The position numbers were made by a program, and so were the translations under genes. A DNA stretch of 64,000 bases from positions 1,674,001 through 1,738,000 of the forward strand of contig NZ_JAQISN010000001.1 in assembly GCF_037450285.1 (NCBI RefSeq), given 5' to 3'. Below, in pieces: positions 52,075-58,890 of the stretch; position 1 is the first letter of the stretch, and every line of letters begins with the position of its first letter. The notes beneath the pieces are model-generated. The model was not told the origin of the DNA and did no database searches. It saw nothing but the letters and a program-made list of their open reading frames with translations. Source of the stretch: Erwinia sp. SLM-02 (GTDB lineage: Bacteria; Pseudomonadota; Gammaproteobacteria; Enterobacterales; Enterobacteriaceae).

Positions 52075-53031
52075 ATGAAGCTGAAGAACACCATCCTGGC
52101 ATCAGCCCTGTTGTCACTCACATCATTAACCGCAGTCCATGCGGCACAGGAACTGACGCCGGAGAAAGCCGCCGCGCTGAAACCGTTTGATCGGATCACC
52201 ATCAATGGTCGTTTTAATGCCATTAATGAAGCCAGCAGCGCAGTATCTAAACGTGCTGATGCGCTCGGTGCCGCCTCCTACTACATTCAGGGCATCAACG
52301 ATACCAACGGCAACGGCGGTAACTGGAACGTGACGGCCGACCTGTATCGCGCAGATGCCCCAGAGGCGGTGAAGAATAAAGATCGCGTGATCAACGGCGT
52401 GCGCGAACTGACCAAGTCTGAAGCCTACACCCTGGAGCCGTATGACACCGTCAGCGCCAGCGGCTTCTTCCGCAGCCAGCCGGATGTTAACGATGCGATC
52501 AGTCGTTCAGCCAAAGATAAGGGGGCGGCGTCCTTCTTTATCATTCGCCAGATTGATACCAACAACGGCGGCAACCAGATGATTACCGCCTACATCTATA
52601 AGGCCGATGCGCCTAAGCGAGTGGTGCAGCAGTCGTCTAACCTGATCCCGGCCGACTCCGAAGCGGGCAAAGCGGCACTGGCTGCCGGCGGTGCCGCAGC
52701 CAAGAACGTTGAGATCCCGGGCGTGGCCTCTTCCGATACCCCGAGCAAGAACGTCGGTCGCTTCTTTGAAACGCAGAGCTCCAGCGGTCAGCGTTACACT
52801 GTCACTCTGCCTAACGGCAAGAGCGTGCAGGAAGTAAATGCCATTACCGCCGCGCAGATGCAGCCGTTCGACAGCGTGACCTTTACCGGCCACTTCAGTA
52901 CACCAACTGAAATCTCTGAAGAAGTGGGTAAACGTGCGATCGCCAAAGGCGCGAAGTACTACCACGTCACGCGTCAGTGGTCTAACCAGAGCGGCGGTAA
53001 CCTGACCGTCAGCGCCGATCTGTTTAAGTAA
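52075..53031 (+). CDS. ydgH: YdgH, periplasmic protein with three DUF1471 (YhcN) domains
   Basis: A 318-residue secreted protein with a Sec signal (MKLKNTILASALLSLTSLTA, cleavage after VHAA). Three DUF1471 modules follow, beginning near LKPFDRITINGRFNAI, LEPYDTVSASGFFRSQ and MQPFDSVTFTGHFSTP. The first two are separated from the third by a low-complexity Ala/Gly/Ser linker. BhsA/YhcN-type domains occur in envelope stress proteins. YdgH lies next to pntAB as in E. coli. A clear intrinsic terminator follows. Confidence 0.95.
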   Translation: MKLKNTILASALLSLTSLTAVHAAQELTPEKAAALKPFDRITINGRFNAINEASSAVSKRADALGAASYYIQGINDTNGNGGNWNVTADLYRADAPEAVKNKDRVINGVRELTKSEAYTLEPYDTVSASGFFRSQPDVNDAISRSAKDKGAASFFIIRQIDTNNGGNQMITAYIYKADAPKRVVQQSSNLIPADSEAGKAALAAGGAAAKNVEIPGVASSDTPSKNVGRFFETQSSSGQRYTVTLPNGKSVQEVNAITAAQMQPFDSVTFTGHFSTPTEISEEVGKRAIAKGAKYYHVTRQWSNQSGGNLTVSADLFK

Positions 53032-53054
53032 CGCTCAGAAACCGTATGCAACAC

Positions 53055-53074
53055 GGGCAGCCTTCGGGCTGCCC
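53055..53074 (+). terminator. ydgH terminator
   Basis: An 8-bp stem (GGGCAGCC/GGCTGCCC) with a TTC-G loop followed by TTTTTG, 23 bp after the ydgH stop. Confidence 0.9.
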
Positions 53075-53254
53075 TTTTTGTTGGTGAATAATCTGCGGTG
53101 ATTTGTGCATAGTAAATCATTGCATCCCCTCTCCTCACTCCGTAAAATCGCCTCCCTCTTGCAGGGCTATCGTTCACCTAATCGCGCAATTCCCCTGAGT
53201 AAAAATTATACCTGGCAAATTAACTGGGTTTTTATTCCGTTTCTGGAGTTATTC

Positions 53255-54643
53255 TTGGACAAAAAACTAGGGCTTACCGCTCTCACCGCGCTGGTACTCA
53301 GCTCTATGCTTGGTGCGGGCGTCTTCAGCCTGCCGCAAAACATGGCGGCGGTAGCCAGTCCGGCAGCATTGCTTATAGGCTGGGGCATCACCGGCGTGGG
53401 TATTTTGCTGCTGGCAACCGCGATGCTGCTGCTGACCCGGATAAAACCCGAGCTGGATGGCGGGATTTTTACCTACGCGCAGGCGGGCTTTGGCGAACTG
53501 ATCGGCTTCTGCTCGGCCTGGGGCTACTGGCTGTGCGCCGTCATTGCTAATGTGTCCTATCTGGTTATCGTTTTTTCCGCGATGAGCTTCTTTACCGATT
53601 CCCCGGGCCACGCCGTTTTCGGCGACGGCAATACCTGGCAGGCCATGCTCGGTGCCTCCGTGCTGCTGTGGGGCGTTCATGCGCTGGTACTGCGCGGGGT
53701 GCAGACCGCCGCCGGGATCAATCTGGTGGCCACGCTCGGCAAGCTGCTGCCGTTAGGGCTGTTTGTGGTACTGGCGATTGCCGCGTTCAATTATGACCGC
53801 TTCCGCATCGATTTCAGCGGGCTGTCGCTGGGCAAGCCGGTGTGGCAGCAGGTGAAGGACACCATGCTGATTACCCTGTGGGTATTTATCGGTGTGGAAG
53901 GCGCGGTGGTGGTTTCTTCCCGCGCGCGCAACAAGCGCGATGTTGGCCGCGCGACGCTGCTGGCGGTTGTGGCTGCGCTGATTGTTTATCTGCTGGTGAC
54001 GCTGCTGTCGCTCGGCGTGGTGCCGCGCGCCGAGCTGGCGGGGATGCGTAACCCTTCGGTCGCGGGCCTGATGACCACGCTGATCGGCCACTGGGGCAAC
54101 CTGATTATCGTCACCGGACTGATTGTTTCGGTCTGCGGGGCCTATCTCAGCTGGACGATTATGGCGGCAGAAGTGCCGATGATTGCCGCCCAGCACGGGG
54201 CGTTTCCCCGCATCCTCAGCCGCCAGAACGGACGGGGTGCACCCGCGGCCTCCCTGTGGCTGACTAACGGCTGCGTTCAGCTCTGCCTGATCCTGATCTG
54301 GCTGACCGGTGCCGACTACAGTACGCTGCTGACCATCGCCTCGGAGATGATCCTGGTACCTTACTTCCTGGTGGGGGCGTATTTATTCAAGCTGTCCTAC
54401 CGTCGGGGGCAGCCCGCCATCACGGCGGTTGCGGTGGGAGCCAGCCTGTACGGGCTGTGGCTGCTGTATGCCTCCGGCCCGCTGCATCTGCTGCTGTCGG
54501 TGGTACTTTATGCGCCGGGCATGCTGCTATTTTTGTTCGCGCGTCGAAAAGGATCGCTGAAAGCACTCAGGACGGTAGAAAAAATGGCGATGGGGATACT
54601 GGTCGCGGCCGCCGTTCCGGCGGCCTGGATGCTGATGCGCTGA
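53255..54643 (+). CDS. arcD: Arginine/ornithine antiporter (ArcD/YdgI type)
   Basis: A 462-residue APC-superfamily transporter with 12 membrane segments. It is very similar to E. coli YdgI: KKLGLTALTALVLSSMLGAG, the substrate-site GVFSLPQNMAAVASPAAL, and ITLWVFIGVEGAVVVSSRAR. The start is a TTG, as GGAG sits 6 nt upstream and the product then begins LDKKLGL (M). An ATG-like frame further upstream is less likely. It exchanges arginine and ornithine or a related basic amino acid. In E. coli it is followed by folM and ydgC; here an unrecognised minus-strand gene takes their place. Confidence 0.9.
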   Translation: MDKKLGLTALTALVLSSMLGAGVFSLPQNMAAVASPAALLIGWGITGVGILLLATAMLLLTRIKPELDGGIFTYAQAGFGELIGFCSAWGYWLCAVIANVSYLVIVFSAMSFFTDSPGHAVFGDGNTWQAMLGASVLLWGVHALVLRGVQTAAGINLVATLGKLLPLGLFVVLAIAAFNYDRFRIDFSGLSLGKPVWQQVKDTMLITLWVFIGVEGAVVVSSRARNKRDVGRATLLAVVAALIVYLLVTLLSLGVVPRAELAGMRNPSVAGLMTTLIGHWGNLIIVTGLIVSVCGAYLSWTIMAAEVPMIAAQHGAFPRILSRQNGRGAPAASLWLTNGCVQLCLILIWLTGADYSTLLTIASEMILVPYFLVGAYLFKLSYRRGQPAITAVAVGASLYGLWLLYASGPLHLLLSVVLYAPGMLLFLFARRKGSLKALRTVEKMAMGILVAAAVPAAWMLMR

Positions 54644-54646
54644 CCG

Positions 54647-55060
54647 TCAGTGAGACTGCGGCAGGATGGCGATATGCAGTCGATCGTCCTGCTGCTGAAG
54701 CTCCAGCGGGCGGGCATATTCCTGGCGCACGGTGGCCAGCTGGGTATCGGACAGCGGATAAGGCAGAAGGATTTCAAAGCGGGCAATTTGCTGCTGCTGC
54801 GCAAGGGTAATCAGCCGAACGATATTGATTTCATCACTGACCTGGGTGGAGATAATCTGCAGCGCCAGGTCTTTCAGGCGTTCAGGTGCGGCGCGCGGTG
54901 CGGCCGTGGTTTTCCGCGTGACGATGCCAAAAAACGGGATCACGCCGTAAATCGCATCAACAAAGCTCCAGCGTTTCTTACAGGAAGCAGAAAGGAAATC
55001 GATATAGTTTATACAGACAGGGTCACTGTGCCCCGCTGCAGCCAGCTCAGATTCTGACAC
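54647..55060 (-). CDS. Unrecognised 137-residue protein between arcD and rstA
   Basis: A GTG start at 55060, with GGAGG 5 nt upstream, gives a 137-residue cytoplasmic protein. I do not recognise a family. It shows a hydrophobic patch (WSFVDAIYGVIPFFGIV, about residues 29-45), a Thr/Ala/Arg-rich stretch and a C-terminal half rich in Gln and Leu (VRLITLAQQQQIARFEILLP). It converges with arcD by 3 bp and is divergent from rstA. Its position next to rstA suggests a shared control region but no function is known. Confidence 0.6.
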   Translation of the reverse strand: MSESELAAAGHSDPVCINYIDFLSASCKKRWSFVDAIYGVIPFFGIVTRKTTAAPRAAPERLKDLALQIISTQVSDEINIVRLITLAQQQQIARFEILLPYPLSDTQLATVRQEYARPLELQQQDDRLHIAILPQSH

Positions 55061-55191
55061 CCTTTCCTCCTTTTGATTGCACGCATAAACAGCCCCGGCG
55101 AGTATAATGACATACTCGACGTCCATTATACTACATTCATTAGATTAACAGATGTAAGGATGTCAGCGGATTCGCCGGGCGTTTTTCCGGT

Positions 55192-55208
55192 GATTTAGCA
55201 CAGGTTAA
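55192..55208 (+). promoter_or_regulatory. PhoP-box-like site upstream of rstA
   Basis: GATTTA-N5-GGTTAA resembles the PhoP direct repeat (T/G)GTTTA-N5-(T/G)GTTTA, 60 bp before the rstA start. In E. coli rstAB is a PhoP target. The match is partial. Confidence 0.5.
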
Positions 55209-55267
55209 TAGGCGATATCCCTCAGAAAGGATAAGCTACCGTCATCTTTGGCCCGATAAACGGCATC

Positions 55268-55996
55268 ATGAATAAAATTGTATTTGTAGAAGACGACAAA
55301 GACGTGGGCGAACTGATTGCCGCCTACCTGGGACGGCACGATATTGAGGTGATCGTTGAGGGCCGGGGTGACAAAGCGGAAGCGACCATCGCCGCCGCCA
55401 ACCCCGATCTGGTGATGCTGGATATCATGCTGCCGGGTAAAGATGGCATGACCCTGTGCCGCGATATTCGCAGCACCGGCGTCTGGTCCGGCCCGATTGT
55501 GCTACTGACCTCGCTGGACAGCGATATGAATCATATTCTGTCGCTGGAGATGGGCGCAAACGACTACATCCTGAAAACGACCCCGCCGGCGGTTCTGCTG
55601 GCGCGCCTGCGGCTGCATCTGCGCCAGGCCGGTGGCAAACCGCAGGGTGAAGAGATCGCCCCGGCGGTTTCCAGCCAGAAAGGCCTGCGCTTCGGCACGC
55701 TGAGCATCGATACGGTCAATCGCCAGGTGACCCTTTCCGGTGAGATCGTCGCCCTTTCCACCGCCGACTTCGATCTGCTGTGGGAGCTGGCGACCCATGC
55801 CGGAACGATCCTGAACCGCGATGCCCTGCTGAAAACCCTGCGCGGCGTCAGCTACGACGGCATGGATCGCAGCATTGACGTGGCGATTTCTCGCCTGCGC
55901 AAAAAACTGCTCGATAGCGCCACCGAGCCGTATCGCATCAAAACCATCCGTAATAAAGGCTACCTGTTCGCGCCGCACGCCTGGGATGCCCAATGA
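55268..55996 (+). CDS. rstA: Response regulator RstA
   Basis: A 242-residue OmpR-family regulator. The receiver domain has the acidic pocket (FVEDDKDVG), phospho-acceptor Asp52 in LDIMLPGKDG and Lys103 in YILKTTPP. The C-terminal winged helix has VTLSGEIVALSTADFDLLWE and RSIDVAISRLRKKL. RstA acts with RstB downstream of PhoPQ in acid and Mg2+ responses. Its TGA overlaps an ATG of the rstB start remnant (ATGA). The true rstB is now 7.4 kb away because of the inserted island, so co-translation with RstB is lost. Confidence 0.96.
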   Translation: MNKIVFVEDDKDVGELIAAYLGRHDIEVIVEGRGDKAEATIAAANPDLVMLDIMLPGKDGMTLCRDIRSTGVWSGPIVLLTSLDSDMNHILSLEMGANDYILKTTPPAVLLARLRLHLRQAGGKPQGEEIAPAVSSQKGLRFGTLSIDTVNRQVTLSGEIVALSTADFDLLWELATHAGTILNRDALLKTLRGVSYDGMDRSIDVAISRLRKKLLDSATEPYRIKTIRNKGYLFAPHAWDAQ

Positions 55997-56012
55997 GAAA
56001 GCTGTTTATTCA
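55992..56012 (+). repeat. attL, left 21-bp direct repeat
   Basis: Starts AATGAGAAAG and ends GTTTATTCA, identical to 63393-63413. A mismatch and a common TTTTA follow. It contains the original rstB ATG overlapping the rstA stop; the frame then hits a TAG after eight codons. Confidence 0.93.
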
Positions 56013-56034
56013 TTTTTAGTGTGCGGATGTATTT

Positions 56035-56130
56035 CAACATACTGTATTTAAACAATTTATCTAAAATTCAGTATGTTGGCATCAGGCAAGCAATGGACAT
56101 TTAAAGGCGGGCACGGTCTTTTTCGTGCCC
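56035..56130. other. Two inverted repeats at the left end of the island
   Basis: CAACATACTG (56035-56044) pairs with CAGTATGTTG (56069-56078). GGGCACG (56109-56115) pairs with CGTGCCC (56124-56130), with a T-run in the loop. They may be arm-type or terminator-like structures near attL. No gene fits between attL and the resolvase remnant. Confidence 0.5.
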
Positions 56131-56218
56131 CTAATTCTGTCCCTGCCGGTGAAATGCCCCCAAATTTGCCCCTATTTTCTGGCTTGATGTAGGTTTCACA
56201 ACTCATGAGTCCGCCCTC

Positions 56219-56618
56219 TTATTCGGCAGGAAAATATTTATATACTGTCTTCACTCCAACCCGATTACATCGGCTACCTGTTGCCGGGTTGCGCCGCTAT
56301 CAAGCATTCTTTTCCCCCGCGCTACAACTTCCGGTGTCATGACTCGCTTACGACCACCAACCCTACCCTGAACACGTGCTGCTGCCAATCCTGCACGCGT
56401 TCGTTCGATGATCAATTCACGCTCCATTTCCGCAAGAGCGCCCATGACGTGAAAAAAACCGGCCGGCAGGTGTGGAAGTATCGATGCTATCTGTCAGGCT
56501 TTTAAATGCCCTCCTCGCCTGCAGATCGGATGCGAGCGTGATTAAATCTCTGACGCTGCGCCCCAGCCTGTCCAGTTTCTAGACCACCAACACATCCCCG
56601 GGCCTCAGTTGTTTTAGT
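56219..56618 (-). pseudogene. Serine recombinase (Tn3-type resolvase/DNA invertase) pseudogene
   Basis: On the minus strand the remnant reads from VLKQLRPGDVLVV through KLDRLGRSVRDLITLASDL and MGALAEMERELIIERTRAGL to the HTH-like VVARGKRMLDSGATRQQ and a final VYKYFPAE. Lesions: the N-terminal catalytic part is missing; a Trp codon of the conserved VVWKLDRLGRS is now TAG; there is a frameshift near the conserved GRFF and another near VIG in the C-terminal HTH. It cannot make an active enzyme. It shows that the island once carried a transposon or invertase gene. Confidence 0.85.
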
Positions 56619-56915
56619 ACATTCTTGGGTTACTGATGTTAAACACATAACGCCTGCAAGAGAAAAATACACGCGGCAGTGTCGCCTCTATCTGGGCGGT
56701 AGAAAAACTGCTTTAATCGATTTTAGTGTACCTCTTTCACTCGTTAACCTAGTAAAACTTAGTTTTCCTTAACGACTGAACAAAAAACCAGTGTATTATT
56801 CTTGAAATAACTTATTAATAGTATTTCAAATGTTAGATTTGAGCCAAGGGCAGTAGATATTTCACACATTTTTCGTTCCCAACCACACTCATATTGATTC
56901 TGAGGTTATTAATAA

Positions 56916-57584
56916 ATGTCTATTTTGAGCGAAGTTAGCGTGTTTCTTGAAAGCATTCCAACATGGGTATCATCAGCTATCATAGCCTTAACAGGGTCAT
57001 TTGTAGGGGCATTAACTGGCGGTTTTTTTACTCTTAGAGGCGTTGACCGTGAAGCAAAAATTAATCGAGCGGAATCAGAAAAGGAGTCGCTTGAGTTGCA
57101 GCTATCTGTATTGAAAGGAGTTAAGGGAGAAGTTGCTACTTTAATGGATTTGTATGATAAGAGAATGAGAAAGCTCGTTGACAACATCAAACCCGACAAT
57201 TTTCTTGATGTAATATTCCCTATTGGAGATGATAACTTTACATTCTATGAAAAAAATGCAAATGTCGTTGCGAAACTGAGCGATTCCTCAAGGGATTCAA
57301 TAATTAAAATTTATACTTATGCGCGTTCTTTAATACAGTCTTACAAGGGAAATAATCAGCTTATTACCGATTGCGAGAAAATTATTTTCGACATGGCAGA
57401 CAATAACAAAAACAGAATAATGTATGAAAAGTTGCACAGCGAAAAAATACAAATAATGATTGACTACGCACAAGGACTTCAATCTATTGATGCTGAGCTT
57501 AAAGAGGTTAAAGAGTTAGGATTTAACGTAATCAATCAGGAAATAGCAGAACTACAAGCAAAGATACAAAAATTAACGCATTGA
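56916..57584 (+). CDS. Membrane-anchored coiled-coil protein of unknown function
   Basis: A 222-residue protein in AT-rich DNA. Residues about 15-40 form one membrane segment with small residues (SSAIIALTGSFVGALTGGFF). A long, charged, helical domain follows (AKINRAESEKESLELQLSVL) with heptad-like pattern and a second coil at the end (LKEVKELGFNVINQEIAELQ). I recognise no family. A single N-terminal anchor and a cytosolic coiled coil occur in several phage and island proteins, including some exclusion factors, so a defence or exclusion role is possible but unproven. It lies alone and is followed by a terminator-like hairpin. Confidence 0.7.
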   Translation: MSILSEVSVFLESIPTWVSSAIIALTGSFVGALTGGFFTLRGVDREAKINRAESEKESLELQLSVLKGVKGEVATLMDLYDKRMRKLVDNIKPDNFLDVIFPIGDDNFTFYEKNANVVAKLSDSSRDSIIKIYTYARSLIQSYKGNNQLITDCEKIIFDMADNNKNRIMYEKLHSEKIQIMIDYAQGLQSIDAELKEVKELGFNVINQEIAELQAKIQKLTH

Positions 57585-57721
57585 AATATACCCCCAGGCT
57601 CCGTGCGAAACTGATATGCCTATTAACGGTACGCTTATACCCAAACTCAGATATTCGCACTCTAGGTCATGGGACGAGGTCGGAGGTAAAAATTTTATCG
57701 TGCCGATCAGATACCTTAGAA

Positions 57722-57747
57722 AAACCAGGCTCTTACGACTGGTTTTT
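57722..57747 (+). terminator. Terminator-like hairpin
   Basis: An 8-bp stem AAAACCAG/CTGGTTTT with a 10-nt loop, continued by TT, about 140 bp after the membrane/coiled-coil gene. The region 57585-57868 has no other supportable gene. Confidence 0.7.
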
Positions 57748-57868
57748 TGTGCCTGTTTTTTTACGGGGAGTCACCGGGGAGAAATGGGGGAGAAACCCGG
57801 CCAGATACCCTATGGCTTTTGGTGCTTTCAAGCTGAGGCCACTTGTGGGTTAATCATCATTGATCTCC

Positions 57869-58060
57869 CTACCTCAAAATGTCCGCAGCGGCCTTGCTGA
57901 TGCTCTTGACCTGTAAGTCAGATGAATAGGCCTTTATTCGCTCCAATTCATAAATGATGTTTTCTTTGCTTAAAGCATGTCCATTAGCCATCAGGCTAAT
58001 CACGGCTGTTCCAATTGCGCAGCCTATGAGCGCTTTTCTATCTGAATCATTGTCTTGCAC
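57869..58060 (-). CDS. YmgB/AriR-family small connector protein
   Basis: A 63-residue protein whose core GTAVISLMANGHALSKENII aligns without gaps to the E. coli AriR (YmgB) core [20 protein letters not shown], and the similarity continues to the end (SSDLQVKSISKAAADIL against TSDILKADVIRKTLEIV). AriR-type proteins are small all-helical dimers. Together with YcgZ and YmgA they act on the Rcs phosphorelay and affect capsule, acid resistance and biofilm. Here the gene sits in an island that also carries surface-modifying enzymes. Assignment rests on remembered sequence, not on a search. Confidence 0.65.
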   Translation of the reverse strand: MQDNDSDRKALIGCAIGTAVISLMANGHALSKENIIYELERIKAYSSDLQVKSISKAAADILR

Positions 58061-58143
58061 TTCTTTTTCTCGCCAGTAGTTATTTACTTACAATAAGATT
58101 ATTGCTATTTGTTGAATTTTCAACCTGAGCACTTTTCGGGCGT

Positions 58144-58467
58144 TCAGATTGTTGGTCGATGTTCCGGCGTAATCTCCAGCGCGATGTGAGTCACACGACC
58201 GATAATCGTCACCTCGTCAAGCGCCTCCCCCTCAATCGCTTCTCCCTCCTCAGTAATCAGCGCCCTGACCGACAGTTTCCCAATACGTCCCTCTCCGAAC
58301 AACTCAAAAGCCACTGTGTCACCCTGGCCCGCTCTTAGCGACCGATCAACGATCACCAGGCGACCCACATCATTGATGATCATGGTTGATAATGGGTGCG
58401 AAATCAGTAGCGCATTGAGGTCTAGCCGCGTCTCGACGTAATCCTTTGCCGGTGATGGAAAGCCCAT
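58144..58467 (-). CDS. UmuD'-like protein lacking the self-cleavage active site
   Basis: A 107-residue protein starting MGFPSPAKDYVETRLDLNAL, equivalent to E. coli UmuD after processing (UmuD' starts GFPSPAADYVE). The segment that should hold the active-site SGDSM is deleted (LSTMIINDVGRLVIVDRSLR in its place). The general position of the catalytic Lys is kept (GRIGKLSV), and the remaining beta-strand pattern is like UmuD. It starts 4 bp after the preceding 79-residue gene, under a LexA box. It cannot self-cleave and has no leader to remove, so it may be a constitutive partner or inhibitor of a translesion polymerase. No umuC is present. Confidence 0.7.
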   Translation of the reverse strand: MGFPSPAKDYVETRLDLNALLISHPLSTMIINDVGRLVIVDRSLRAGQGDTVAFELFGEGRIGKLSVRALITEEGEAIEGEALDEVTIIGRVTHIALEITPEHRPTI

Positions 58468-58471
58468 GCTG

Positions 58472-58711
58472 TTACCTCATGTGGTCGGAGTTGGTTAAGA
58501 AGAAAATCCGGCGTTCGCCCTCTTCCGTGGAGATATCTTTAAAGCAACTCTGGTAATGCTCGATCCATCTATTGGCTTCCTTCAATGACCAGTGGTGATT
58601 CAGCGCTGCAAGCTCACGCACGAAATCGACTGTGTGGACCACCCGACGGCCGCTGGGTTCTTTTTTGATGCTGTTTTTAAATGCGTGGGGAATTTCGTAG
58701 TAGCGAGGCAT
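58472..58711 (-). CDS. 79-residue SOS-regulated protein of unknown function
   Basis: A small protein starting MPRYYEIPHAFKNSIKKEPS, basic at the N-terminus, with a helical middle (FVRELAALNHHWSLKEANRW). I do not recognise a named family; I have seen such a gene paired with UmuD-like genes in prophages, but this is memory only. GGAGGG lies before the ATG and a perfect LexA box is 23 bp upstream, so it leads a two-gene SOS operon. A truncated copy of its 5' end occurs at 61063-61110. Confidence 0.7.
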   Translation of the reverse strand: MPRYYEIPHAFKNSIKKEPSGRRVVHTVDFVRELAALNHHWSLKEANRWIEHYQSCFKDISTEEGERRIFFLTNSDHMR

Positions 58712-58733
58712 GATGCCCTCCCGTCAAAAAATA

Positions 58734-58749
58734 CTGTATATACGCACAG
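58734..58749 (-). promoter_or_regulatory. LexA box of the small SOS operon
   Basis: CTGTATATACGCACAG is a perfect CTGT-N8-ACAG SOS box, 23 bp before the start of the 79-residue gene on the minus strand. Confidence 0.85.
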
Positions 58750-58865
58750 CATTGCCTTTTTTTAGGAGGGATCAAGCAGATCATTGAGGAGGGAATTTAA
58801 GATGCCGATAGGACTAAAAAAATAATTGCAGTTGTACTTATAGGACAGACTTGACAAAGAGAAAA

Positions 58866-58882
58866 GCCCTGACTAGCAGGGC
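58866..58882 (-). terminator. Terminator of the acyltransferase gene
   Basis: A GCCCTG/CAGGGC stem with a 5-nt loop, followed by TTTTC on the minus strand, lies 9 bp after the acyltransferase stop. Confidence 0.75.
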
Positions 58883-58890
58883 GTCCTTTA

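Noticed and set aside
57581..57900. Two overlapping plus-strand frames of about 90 codons
   Set aside because: They run through the terminator-like hairpin and have no family match or ribosome site.
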